Source: an uncultured Actinomycetes bacterium
Lineage (GTDB): Bacteria > Actinomycetota > Actinomycetes > S36-B12
NCBI GenBank assembly: GCA_903918595.1
Contig: CAIXFB010000291.1
Span: 1 to 8,597 of the forward strand
Length of the DNA stretch: 8,597 nt
Direction: 5' to 3'
The position numbers and the translations under genes were made by a program. Each line of letters begins with the position of its first letter. Position 1 is the stretch's first letter. A model generated the notes under the pieces. That model had not been told where the DNA came from, made no database searches, and saw only the letters and a program-made list of their open reading frames with translations. Below, piece after piece: positions 1 to 6,879 of this stretch.

Positions 1-1
1 G

Positions 2-499
2 ACTTTGAATTTTGTGGGTATTAATTGCGAGGGTTGCACAATCACGTATGCGCCTGACTCGAACGCAACGGGCACGACAGTGACAATCAAAAACGGTTCA
101 GCGACATTTACTTCTGAGAGTGGCCCGTTACAGCCTGGCTACTTTTCAATCGATGGTGACCGGTTTGCAAATCTCAATGCCAGAACAACGATTTCGTTTA
201 GGTACAAGGGAGCAAAGTCAGGGTCCACTGTTTCCCGATCCGAGGCCATCACGTCCAAGAGGGTTTTTCCCTGCTGGGCAGGAACTGACTCCACCGAGGA
301 GTTCACAGTTCGAGTGGGCACTGTGGTCGACCGGAACGCATTGGGCAAAAACAAGCGAGCCGTCATTGCTTGGGTGCAACCAACGCCAGCATCAGCTGAT
401 GTGTCTGGAATCAGTTATGCAGCAGATAGAGGCAGATTCATCCTTAATGGGGATATCACCTGCTCGCCCAAAAATGGCAAAAATCTGCCGATGCCATAA
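2..499 (+). CDS. C-terminal part of a probable secreted protein of unknown function (5' end outside window)
   Basis: The frame is open from the first bases of the window to a TAA at 497-499, so only the last ~165 residues of a longer protein are visible. A TTG at 5-7 lies in frame but has no upstream sequence to support it as a start. The visible part is rich in Thr, Ser, Gly and Asn, with alternating short hydrophobic stretches typical of a beta-sandwich. It has four cysteines (two in a C-E-G-C motif near the left end, one in FPCW, one in DITC near the C-terminus), as expected for an exported, disulfide-bonded domain. I see no catalytic motif, membrane anchor or sorting signal, and I do not recognise a family. 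It converges on gpgS with a 60 bp gap that contains no obvious terminator hairpin. Base composition is less GC-rich than in the neighbouring folP-gpgS genes. Confidence is good that it is coding and low on any role. Confidence 0.7.
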   Translation, partial: TLNFVGINCEGCTITYAPDSNATGTTVTIKNGSATFTSESGPLQPGYFSIDGDRFANLNARTTISFRYKGAKSGSTVSRSEAITSKRVFPCWAGTDSTEEFTVRVGTVVDRNALGKNKRAVIAWVQPTPASADVSGISYAADRGRFILNGDITCSPKNGKNLPMP

Positions 500-559
500 C
501 GTCGAACAGGCACCCGCCGAGCCAGCTGACCCATTGAAAGTGAAAGGTTCGTCGCAGCC

Positions 560-1513
560 CTAGCTCACGGTGTTGAACGGCGGGCGCTCGTCAATCGGGA
601 TCGTCCGGACCGCCCACTGCCGATCCTCACCCATGGACCTCAGCACCACATCATTTGGTGATACTTGTTCATCCTCGACGACAGCGGAGTGTGGGACTGC
701 CGAGACCCCTGACGGTAAACGACGCCGGTCCGCGACAGCGAGGACCTCCACGGCCATGGCACCGAGGTCGTGGATGCTCTGGTGTCGGTGGGCGCACCGC
801 CCGAGGTCGACCTGGGCGATGGCCCGGACCCCGCACTGGGAGTGAACGTCGAGCAGGGTGGAGATTTCTACGCCGTAGCCCGTCGGAATCGATAGCGAGC
901 CAAGCATGGCCTGGCGGATCGCCCACTCCCCAGCGAGGGGTTGCACCATTCCCGACAGCTCGGGTCGGAATATGGCCAGCCATGGCCGAGCGACCAGCTG
1001 TGTCACGCGACCGCCTTCGAGCGTGACCGAACCACCGATGTCGAGGAGGCGGTCGTAGTAGCCGCGGCATAACTGCACCTGCGGGTCGGCGAGCAGTGGC
1101 CCGACGACACCTCGCACGAAGTGCGGGCCCCACTCCGTCAGGTCAGCATCGATGAATGCCGTGACGTCGGCGTTCGTTACGAACTGCGACTTCCAAATGG
1201 CCTCACCCTTGCCTGCGCGGATACCGAGCTCGGGCCTGACCTCACCTACAGAGTGAACACGCGCACCTGCCTCTGCCGCTGCTCGCGCCGTCTGATCCGA
1301 TGACAGCGAGTCCATGACGACAACTTCATCGACGAGTGCAGCGAGTTCGTCAAGGATCGTCCGGACGACTCCACCGATCGTTGACTCCTCGTTCCGAGCG
1401 GGGATCACCACCGCGATGCGGGTCGCACCTTTGAGTTCGAGCAACAAGTCCAACGGCCAATCGTCGGCGGACGTGATCCACGGATCGGTCACGTCAGGCT
1501 TGCCGGGGCTCAT
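560..1513 (-). CDS. gpgS: Glucosyl-3-phosphoglycerate synthase (GpgS), GT-A fold glycosyltransferase
   Basis: The family transfers glucose from a nucleotide sugar (UDP-glucose in mycobacteria) to 3-phosphoglycerate, the first step of methylglucose lipopolysaccharide and glucosylglycerate synthesis, in the cytoplasm. The 317-residue product shows a Rossmann-like entry (VVIPARNEES, ~35-44), a GKGEA loop at 101-105, the DAD metal motif at 122-124, an acceptor-side block with GGRVTQLVARP (~167-177), RPEL (183-186) and QPLAGE (191-196), GYGVEI at 212-217, and AHRHQ at 241-245, whose first His should match the metal-binding histidine of the mycobacterial enzyme. Mycobacterial GpgS has 324 residues, so the length fits. 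The ATG at 1511-1513 is preferred because GAG lies 7 bases upstream; an ATG at 1525 would add four residues but has no visible ribosome site. Either start overlaps the end of folP (20 or 32 bp), which suggests coupled translation. The stop is TAG. The pairing with folP matches Rv1207-Rv1208. Confidence 0.93.
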   Translation of the reverse strand: MSPGKPDVTDPWITSADDWPLDLLLELKGATRIAVVIPARNEESTIGGVVRTILDELAALVDEVVVMDSLSSDQTARAAAEAGARVHSVGEVRPELGIRAGKGEAIWKSQFVTNADVTAFIDADLTEWGPHFVRGVVGPLLADPQVQLCRGYYDRLLDIGGSVTLEGGRVTQLVARPWLAIFRPELSGMVQPLAGEWAIRQAMLGSLSIPTGYGVEISTLLDVHSQCGVRAIAQVDLGRCAHRHQSIHDLGAMAVEVLAVADRRRLPSGVSAVPHSAVVEDEQVSPNDVVLRSMGEDRQWAVRTIPIDERPPFNTVS

Positions 1514-2396
1514 GCCGAATCTCATCTGGAAGTACGTAATCGACGGCGATGTCACGGAGTCCGTTGAGTGCCTCCACGGTCGCAATAACGTCAAGGGCAG
1601 CAGCGACATCATGGACTCGCACGATGCCACCAGGTACAGCTGCGAAATGCGCGATCGCAGCATCGGTAGCTGCTCCTCTGGCTCGAGGCGAGCGCCCCGT
1701 GATCGCACCGAGAAAGTCCTTGCGCGACAGGGCCAACAGCACCGGTCGCCCAAGTGCTCGCACCCCTGCGATCTCCTGCAGGAGAGTTAAAGTTTGATGG
1801 GGAGTTTTTGCAAAGTCCGGACCGGGGTCGAGGATGATCGACTCGCGGGGGACGCCGAGGGCCACCGCCTCGTCCGACTTCATTGTCAAGAAGTCGCGCA
1901 CCTCAGCCCCGATATCGCCGTAAAGATCGGCGTCCTGTTTTCTCACTTTCGGCGGCGCGGCCGTATGCATCACCACGAGCGCCGCGCCACTGCGTGCGCA
2001 CAAGGCGGCAACCTCCGGATAGAGCAGACCGCTCACGTCGTTGATGATGTCTGCGCCCGCAGCCAAGGATGCCTCGACCACCCGCGGTTTGTATGTGTCA
2101 ATACTGATGAGAACGTCGGGATAGGTTGCGCGAATCCACTCCACGATCGGAATCACTCGCTCGTTCTCCAGGTCAGCGTCTATCTCCGGTACACCGGTAA
2201 TCGCCGACTGGCCGCCGATATCGAGAACATCAGCCCCCTCCTCGATCAAAGTGGCGGCCAGTTCGAGCCGGGAATCAAGAGTGGAGAAGCGGCCCGCATC
2301 CGAGAAGGACTCTGGGCTCGCGTTGACCACGCCCATCACCAAGGTTGTATCGATGAGCCGATCAACGCCTCGTACTCGCAGCGTGGGCGGAGTCAT
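1494..2396 (-). CDS. folP: Dihydropteroate synthase family protein, FolP2-like
   Basis: DHPS condenses p-aminobenzoate with dihydropterin pyrophosphate in folate synthesis. The 300-residue product is a full-length TIM-barrel DHPS. It has VMGVVNASPESFSD (20-33), the DIGGQS loop (59-64), SIDT (98-101), INDVSG (118-123), DPGPDFAKT (190-198), LSRKDFLG (223-230) and RVHDV (260-264). The pterin- and pABA-side residues are therefore largely present. Loop 2, normally G-G-E-S-T-R-P-G, reads G-G-Q-S-A-I-T-G, so the usual Thr-Arg pair is absent. This puts it with the divergent actinobacterial FolP2-type group rather than the main FolP1; the mycobacterial FolP2 has been reported to lack DHPS activity. 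The ATG at 2394-2396 starts the conserved region; a longer frame to 2597 only overlaps the transporter gene antisense-free in another frame and encodes low-complexity Ser/Pro sequence. No good ribosome site is visible. It lies 31 bp behind the transporter gene and overlaps gpgS. Confidence 0.9.
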   Translation of the reverse strand: MTPPTLRVRGVDRLIDTTLVMGVVNASPESFSDAGRFSTLDSRLELAATLIEEGADVLDIGGQSAITGVPEIDADLENERVIPIVEWIRATYPDVLISIDTYKPRVVEASLAAGADIINDVSGLLYPEVAALCARSGAALVVMHTAAPPKVRKQDADLYGDIGAEVRDFLTMKSDEAVALGVPRESIILDPGPDFAKTPHQTLTLLQEIAGVRALGRPVLLALSRKDFLGAITGRSPRARGAATDAAIAHFAAVPGGIVRVHDVAAALDVIATVEALNGLRDIAVDYVLPDEIRHEPRQA

Positions 2397-2427
2397 ACCA
2401 GCAGGGTATCTCTGCGTGCTCGTCGCT

Positions 2428-3852
2428 TCATGAACTGTTGACCTGGGGGTTGACGACCGCAGTTTTGGTCCGACTGCGACGGGCCGAAGCGGAGAGGAAG
2501 ACCCATCCGGCGACCGCGATGATGAACCCCAGAATCCCGTCAAGTCGTAGGGCTGTGGTGAGTTCGATGAGCTCCGCGTCATCGACGTCGGATACACCGG
2601 CGGACATCGTCACACTCGATAGAACGACGACGCCCAGCACAGCCATGCTGAGGGCGGATCCGATTGAGCTCGCCGCTGTGCGGAAGGCGGATACCGCTCC
2701 AGTGCGCTCTGCTGGAGCGCGCCCCATGATGTCAAGGTTCAGGATTGTCAGCGCTGCCATGCCCGTGAGACTGAATAGTGTGGACACAGCAACCTAGTAC
2801 CACACGGGCGTTGATGGCTGCATCACAACGAGCAGGAGCATCACCGCCCCCGTCGCGAGCAACATGCCGCGTCCAGATCGTTCGACACCCCACTGGTTGA
2901 TGGCCCGTCCGGCCACGAACTTTGCTCCGATGATTGCACCCAGTTGAGCCGGCGCGATCACGAGGGAAGCCTGGAATGGTGTCATCTCGTACAGGTACTC
3001 GATGGAAATGGTGACATAGGTAAGGATCTGGATGAGCGTCACGAGTCCAACACCGATCATCAGCGGCCACATCATGACTTCCCGTATTGGGCGCAGCGAG
3101 AAGCCGGGGTTGGCCGCCCTTTTCATCACCACGATCAGAGCCAGAATCGCTACGACGCACGCCGCACCACAGAAGATGAGTGTGCGACCATCAGGTGGTC
3201 TCGAGCCGAGCTCGTCGAGTAATCGCGTGCCCGCCGTCAGAGCGATGCCAGCGAGGATAGGGCTCAACCACTCCCCAGAGGATCCCCGCGCTTCATCCCG
3301 GTCCAGCATGAGCATCGAAGCGACGACGATGACGATGCCGGCGATAGCCCAGAGGACCGGAACCCATCGCCAGTCGACGAGCGCGAGAAGGTACGCGGTT
3401 GCGATCGGAAAGATCAGGAATGCGATCGGAAAGACCGTCCCGTATGTGGTGAATGCCGCCGCATGCGCCTTGCCGTCGGGTGCTGTGCGCTGGAGCAGGC
3501 TCAGGGCCACTACTTGGATGATGATGGCGCCGGCTCCGCACAGGGCCAGACCAACGATCACACCGTTCTCCGTCTGCGCGGAGGCGAGCACCGCGGCACC
3601 AGTGGTGAAGACTGCGGCCGCCACCATGATGGTTCGCCGCTGGCCGAATCGGTCGCCGGCGCGTCCGGCGATGAAGACCACCAGGAGGGACGCGATCGTT
3701 GGTGCCACCAAGGCATCCTCCGTGGCTTGGTCTGAGAGTGCGAGGTCCTCAGCCAAAGGCTGGACAAGGAAGGTCAGTCCAGTGATGACCAGCAGGGTCA
3801 GGCCGACGATGACGGATATAGCGAGGGTTATGCGTCGCTGAGCATTTGTCAT
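2428..3852 (-). pseudogene. MFS transporter (DHA2-like, multidrug/solute exporter type) with one in-frame amber stop
   Basis: The gene encodes a polytopic inner-membrane secondary transporter of the major facilitator superfamily. From the ATG at 3850-3852, preceded by AGGGGG with about 10 bases of spacing, the frame runs 352 codons to a TAG at 2794-2796. It then continues in the same frame for another 121 residues to a TGA at 2428-2430. Before the stop are the first helices, motif A (GRAGDRFGQRR, ~63-73), WRWVPVLW in mid-protein, and many hydrophobic segments. After the stop, a segment with TGAVSAFRTAASSIGSALS and AVLG matches the late-helix region of DHA2 carriers, followed by a last membrane segment and a basic tail. 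Full readthrough gives about 473 residues, normal for a 12-14 helix carrier; stopping at the TAG removes the last helices. It is therefore a nonsense pseudogene, a readthrough gene or a sequence error. It is followed 31 bp later by folP. Substrate unknown. Confidence 0.85.
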
Positions 3853-3884
3853 CCGCGTACTGCCCCCTAGTTCACGTGCCAATC

Positions 3885-4046
3885 ATGGCCCACGTCACCC
3901 CTGGTGAAGTCCATTGGAGGAGCCACCTCACTGCAAACGACTGAGTCACTCGCCCAACAGGCTGGCGCGAGATTCTCTTCATCAACTCGGCACCGCTGGC
4001 AGGCTTCGGCTTCGATGACCTTACCGTCGGCGCAGTCGTCTTCTAG
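3885..4046 (+). pseudogene. Possible coding relic with one in-frame TGA
   Basis: From an ATG at 3885 the frame runs 19 codons to a TGA (3942-3944), then 33 more codons to a TAG (4044-4046). The second part, encoding GWREILFINSAPLAG followed by FGFDDLTVGAVVF, uses G or C at about four fifths of its third codon positions, like real genes in this window, and reads like a folded protein. The first part (start MAHVTPGEVHW) is less telling. No ribosome site is visible before the ATG. It may be a remnant of a lost gene, or chance. I do not recognise a family; the FDDLTVG phrase resembles the start of MaoC-like domains and the end of some beta-sandwich domains, but it is too short to decide. Confidence 0.25.
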
Positions 4047-4096
4047 CTGAGAAAAGTCCCATGGGAAAGGGGCAATTCCTCCCGCCAGGATCGTTT

Positions 4097-4126
4097 TTAG
4101 ACTTTTTGTACAAATTTTCGTACCCT
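4097..4126 (+). promoter_or_regulatory. Candidate promoter of the DUF1269-like gene
   Basis: TTAGAC (4097-4102) and TACCCT (4121-4126) are separated by 18 bases inside the most AT-rich stretch of the spacer. They fit a weak -35 and a TANNNT -10, which would put transcription start near 4133 and leave a leader of about 50 bases before the ATG at 4182. GTAC occurs at both ends of the spacer's right half (4108-4111 and 4120-4123), a small symmetric arrangement that could bind a regulator. This is motif reading only. Confidence 0.4.
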
Positions 4127-4181
4127 AGAAAAATCGTGCGCCATCAAAGGCACACTTCATTACAGGTAAAAAGGGGAATTC

Positions 4182-4727
4182 ATGTCTGACAAGACCTATG
4201 TGCTCTACGCGGCCAGCTACGCATCGAAGGACGATGCACTTGCTGATCTCGAGGCACTCAAGGCGATCAAGTCCGCTGGCGAGATCCGCGATCTCACCGC
4301 AGCGATCGTTTCCAAGGACGCCAAGGGCAAGCTGCACGTGCATGAGACCACGCACGCCGGCAAGGTCGCTGCAGGCGTAGGCATCGTTGCTGGTGCCATC
4401 ATCGGTGCAGTGTTCCCACCCGCAGGTGTTGCTGTCATCGCCGCTTCTGCTGGTGGCGCTGCAGGCGTCGGTGTAGTTGCTGGTGCAATCGGACACTTCG
4501 CTGGTGGCATCAACCGCAAAGACATGAAGGAGCTCGGCGAGTTCCTTGATGCCGGCGAGGCGGCCATGCTCGCTGTCGCGGTCGACGCAATCGACACCGA
4601 CATCGACGCTGCTCTCACGCGCGCATCCAAGAAGGCAAGTCGTGCCATTGACAAGGGCGACGTCAGTGCGGCCGTCGCAGATCTTGAAAAGGGTCTCGAC
4701 AAGGCAGTCAACATCGCTGGCGAGTAA
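4182..4727 (+). CDS. DUF1269-like glycine-rich membrane protein
   Basis: The 181-residue product has three parts. An N-terminal region (~5-56: YVLYAASYASKDDALADLE onward) has the short alpha/beta pattern of DUF1269-type proteins. A Gly/Ala/Val-rich hydrophobic stretch at ~60-110 contains FPPAG and is probably membrane-inserted, perhaps as a hairpin of two glycine-zipper helices. A charged C-terminal part (~111-181) ends in Lys-rich amphipathic helices. Family members are of unknown function; in actinobacteria they are often stress-associated, so a role in envelope or stress physiology is only an inference. The ATG is preceded by AAGGGG at 5-base spacing, one of the best ribosome sites in the window. 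Codon choice leans to a few preferred codons (GGC, GCT, ATC, AAG, GAC, CTC), pointing to high expression. The gene is monocistronic: a promoter-like element lies upstream and a strong hairpin directly follows the TAA. Confidence 0.8.
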   Translation: MSDKTYVLYAASYASKDDALADLEALKAIKSAGEIRDLTAAIVSKDAKGKLHVHETTHAGKVAAGVGIVAGAIIGAVFPPAGVAVIAASAGGAAGVGVVAGAIGHFAGGINRKDMKELGEFLDAGEAAMLAVAVDAIDTDIDAALTRASKKASRAIDKGDVSAAVADLEKGLDKAVNIAGE

Positions 4728-4733
4728 TTCTGC

Positions 4734-4764
4734 GTGGGGCCGCGAAGAACTTTCGTGGCCCCAC
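4734..4764 (+). terminator. Hairpin terminator of the DUF1269-like gene
   Basis: Arms at 4734-4746 and 4752-4764 pair over 13 positions, with one G-U pair, around a 5-base loop. It begins 6 bases after the stop codon. There is no T-run after it, as is common for actinobacterial terminators. The stem (GTGGGGCC outer half) is almost perfectly symmetric, so it could also act on the opposite strand and stop transcription coming from the lipoprotein pseudogene. Confidence 0.75.
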
Positions 4765-4837
4765 ACCCGCCGCTTGAACGCGGAGCTGGACGTTCCCCGT
4801 CGTTTCGAAAGTGGCACCAAGCTTTGGCTGGTTGCGA

Positions 4838-5130
4838 TTACCGTGAAAAGAATGCGTCCGAGGCCAGCTCCCATTCGCCATCAACGCGAACCAAGGTAAC
4901 CAAAGATGGGTGGGGTTCGGAGATTACTGAACTACCATCTTCCTCGATGTCGCCGTTTTGTTGAGCACTGACATTGTTAATCGAGTAGTCAACGAAGGCG
5001 TAATCGCTGTCGTCGGCGAGTGCATCCATGAATCCCTGGCGGCTAGAGCCACTCCCATCGGTGCGACGCAACAGATACGCCTCCGAGAGGAGGCAGCCAG
5101 AGTGATCGTGAGAAGGAGCCGATTGCGCAT
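4838..5130 (-). pseudogene. Decayed copy of the NTF2-like (DUF4440-type) lipoprotein
   Basis: This is a second copy of the lipoprotein encoded at 7193-7696. It starts at the ATG at 5128-5130 (MRNRLLLTITLAAS, against MRNRLILTMTLTAT in the better copy). By comparison it has lost 136 bp from about 5090 onward, a length not divisible by three. This removes the lipobox cysteine and the first helix and shifts the frame. The reading then continues in another frame as LSEAYLLRRTDG and on through QQNGDI. A second loss of 11 codons removes one beta-strand, and the sequence ends with VRVDGEWELASDAFFSR before TAA at 4838-4840. That ending is the typical last strand of NTF2-like proteins and is what the other copy has lost. 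The gene cannot make an exported product as it stands. Confidence 0.85.
5055..5074. repeat. Core of direct repeat, left copy
   Basis: These 20 bases recur identically and in the same orientation at 7485-7504. They are the best conserved piece of the two lipoprotein copies (the LLRRTDG-coding part) and bracket the permease-USP unit 2430 bases apart. Confidence 0.85.
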
Positions 5131-5136
5131 TTCTAG

Positions 5137-5142
5137 ACAGTA
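5137..5142 (-). promoter_or_regulatory. Candidate -10 box of the lipoprotein pseudogene (leaderless type)
   Basis: On the minus strand TACTGT ends 6 bases before the ATG, which would put transcription start at or next to the start codon. The better lipoprotein copy has TAGCAT at exactly the same spacing. No ribosome site is seen in either. No clear -35 was found. Confidence 0.35.
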
Positions 5143-5171
5143 GGTCGGGAATCGAAGTGACATGCGGCAAC

Positions 5172-5207
5172 CACACCCAACCAAATGGTGGGTATGGTGT
5201 GATCACA
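5172..5207. promoter_or_regulatory. Symmetric elements upstream of the permease gene (possible operator)
   Basis: TGTGATCACA at 5198-5207 is a perfect 10-base palindrome. Overlapping its left side is an interrupted inverted repeat: CACACC (5172-5177) with GGTGTG (5196-5201), and ACCA (5180-5183) with TGGT (5186-5189). The spacer also separates the divergent lipoprotein pseudogene and permease genes, so a regulator could act on either. The position, about 160 bases before the permease start, is rather far. Evidence is symmetry only. Confidence 0.3.
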
Positions 5208-5312
5208 TGGAGCATGTCATCGGCGGACTTGGAACTGTTCCGGGACCGATCGAGCCGAGATGATGCATCAAGTGTGTTGCAAGAGCGCCAGCACTCAATC
5301 AGCGTTCATGGG

Positions 5313-5340
5313 TTACCTTTCAGGAATGCAGGTTTAGCAT
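5313..5340 (+). promoter_or_regulatory. Weak candidate promoter of the permease-USP unit
   Basis: TTACCT (5313-5318) and TAGCAT (5335-5340) are 16 bases apart, placing the start of a ~20-base leader before the ATG at 5368. TAGCAT is the same -10-like hexamer as upstream of the lipoprotein gene at 7696. The -35 match is poor. Confidence 0.3.
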
Positions 5341-5367
5341 GACGATGTTCACGCCCTGGGATCTAAT

Positions 5368-6879
5368 ATGAATATGGCTGATTCACAACAACAACCGGTA
5401 GTTCAGCCCGGACTTCAATCGAACGCTATCGGTTTCGTCGACGCTGTGTCGATTGGCCTGAACGCAACTTCACCCGCATATTCGTTGGCCGCTGTGCTAG
5501 GCCCGATCGTTGTTCTGGTCGGCGTGGCCGCACCAGGCATTCTGCTCGCTTCATTCATTCCCATGTTGCTGATCGCGAGTGCCTTCTACTTTCTCAATCG
5601 CGTAGATTCGGATTGCGGCACGACCTTCTCGTGGGTCACTCGGGCCATGGGCCCATGGTTGGGCTGGATGGGTGGATGGGCCATCGCGATGACCGGAATC
5701 TTGGTTGTCGGTTCCCTAGCCGATGTTGGAGTTCGGTTCCTTTTGCTCATGGTGGGGCAAGATGAATTGGCGGCGAACAACACGCTGGTACTCGTACTTG
5801 CCATTGCGCTAATTGTGTTGATGACTTGGATCTGCGTGGCAGGAACAGAGGTGTCGGGGCGAATTCAAACAGTGCTCAACATTGCGCAAGTCGTTGCGAT
5901 TTTAATTTTTGTAATCTTTGCGATTTATAAGGGCGCTACTGGTCAAGGTTTGCCCGGTGCCCAGATGCCAACACTTGAATGGCTGAATCCCTTTGCCGTG
6001 GGATCTGCTGGACTCAGTGCAGGACTCCTCCTCGGAGTCTTCGCATACTGGGGCTGGGAGTCTGCGGTTAACCTCAACGAAGAAACAACGGATTCCTCCA
6101 GTACGCCCGGCCGTGCGGCAATCGTCTCCACATTCATTCTGCTGATTACCTATTTGGGAACCGCCATTGCGGTTCTCATGCTTGTTGGGCCTGGTTTCCT
6201 TGCCGATAGGGCAGGAGAAGAAGAGATGATCTTCGCCCTGATTGCCCCCGAAGCACTTGGCGGGTTTTCCTGGATTGTGCTGGCCGCGGTTGCCATCTCT
6301 GCAATCGCTGCGACCCAAACGACAATCATCCCTGCATCACGAACTGCCCTGTCCATGGCTCGACGTACCGCGATTCCGAGTTACTTTGGACGCATCTCGG
6401 CAAAACACCGCACGCCCGCTGTATCAACATGGTGGGTCGCGATCATCGCCATCATTTGGTACGTCGTGGTTCGTTTGATCAGCGAGAATGCCCTGTTCGA
6501 TTCACTCTCTGCCCTCTCGCTACTTATCGCCTTCTATTACGCGCTCACCGGATTTGCGTGCGCGATCTACTATCGAAAGTTGTTGTTCAAAAGTGTGCGT
6601 GGATTTCTCTTGATTGGCGTGGGCCCGGTTGTCGGTGCAATCATGCTGATCTGGCTGCTTGTTTTATCTGTTATCGAAATGGCGGATCCGGCAAACTCCT
6701 ACGGAGGGGTTTCCTGGTTTGGCCTTGGTCCACCCTTGGTCATCAGTATTTTCCTGTTCCTTGTGGGCGGGATCTTCATGGTGGCCTCGCGCCTCAAGAA
6801 CACTGCTTTCTGGCAAGAAAAGCCAAGTGTGGCGAACCCTGATCTAGTTCCGATTTCTGAAGGTGGTGACGAACAGTGA
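5368..6879 (+). CDS. APC-superfamily amino-acid permease
   Basis: The 503-residue product is a full-length polytopic cytoplasmic-membrane carrier of the amino acid-polyamine-organocation superfamily, expected to import amino acids or amines with a coupling ion. Family marks include the unwound first helix (SIGLNATSPAYSL, ~28-40), the second-helix block FYFLNRVDSDCGTTFSWVTR (73-92) and PWLGWMGGWA (97-105), the sixth-helix GWESAVNLNEET (229-240), and the TQTTIIPASRTALSMAR stretch (~316-332) followed by PSYFGRISAKHRTP (337-350). About 12 hydrophobic segments are visible. The substrate cannot be read. The ATG at 5368 has only GGGA upstream; an ATG two codons later is possible. The last codons overlap the USP gene by 4 bases (GTGA), so the two are one translational unit. 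Codons such as ATT, TTT and TTA are more frequent than in folP-gpgS, which is consistent with later acquisition. Confidence 0.9.
   Translation: MNMADSQQQPVVQPGLQSNAIGFVDAVSIGLNATSPAYSLAAVLGPIVVLVGVAAPGILLASFIPMLLIASAFYFLNRVDSDCGTTFSWVTRAMGPWLGWMGGWAIAMTGILVVGSLADVGVRFLLLMVGQDELAANNTLVLVLAIALIVLMTWICVAGTEVSGRIQTVLNIAQVVAILIFVIFAIYKGATGQGLPGAQMPTLEWLNPFAVGSAGLSAGLLLGVFAYWGWESAVNLNEETTDSSSTPGRAAIVSTFILLITYLGTAIAVLMLVGPGFLADRAGEEEMIFALIAPEALGGFSWIVLAAVAISAIAATQTTIIPASRTALSMARRTAIPSYFGRISAKHRTPAVSTWWVAIIAIIWYVVVRLISENALFDSLSALSLLIAFYYALTGFACAIYYRKLLFKSVRGFLLIGVGPVVGAIMLIWLLVLSVIEMADPANSYGGVSWFGLGPPLVISIFLFLVGGIFMVASRLKNTAFWQEKPSVANPDLVPISEGGDEQ

Larger units (their letters stand above)
3853..4181. 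other. Divergent 329 bp intergenic region
   Basis: This spacer separates the minus-strand transporter-folP-gpgS string from the plus-strand DUF1269-like gene, so both transcripts probably start here. The part near the plus-strand gene (4091-4140) is clearly AT-rich and contains the promoter-like element listed separately. The left half (3885-4046) contains a possible coding relic. No RNA gene, transposon end or terminator was seen. Confidence 0.5.

Noticed and set aside
1526..1753. N-terminal extension of gpgS
   Set aside because: The extra residues overlap folP coding sequence and do not resemble GpgS; the family begins near the chosen ATG.
2397..2597. N-terminal extension of folP
   Set aside because: The extra 67 codons are low-complexity, overlap the end of the transporter gene in another frame and lie before the conserved DHPS start.
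2794..2796. TAG recoded as a sense codon genome-wide
   Set aside because: TAG is the natural end of gpgS and of the USP gene in this window, at the family-typical protein lengths, so general reassignment is unlikely.
3032..3841. Long plus-strand open frame (269 codons) opposite the transporter gene
   Set aside because: It is antisense to a clear MFS gene, and its composition (Arg/Ser/Thr/Met-rich, no hydrophobic core pattern) is that of a reverse-strand shadow.
4125..4874. Long minus-strand frames opposite the DUF1269-like gene (also 4217-4714)
   Set aside because: They are antisense to a gene with good promoter, ribosome site and codon bias, and they run through the terminator hairpin.
5157..5342. 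61-codon plus-strand frame before the permease gene
   Set aside because: It covers the divergent promoter region, has no third-position bias and no ribosome site.
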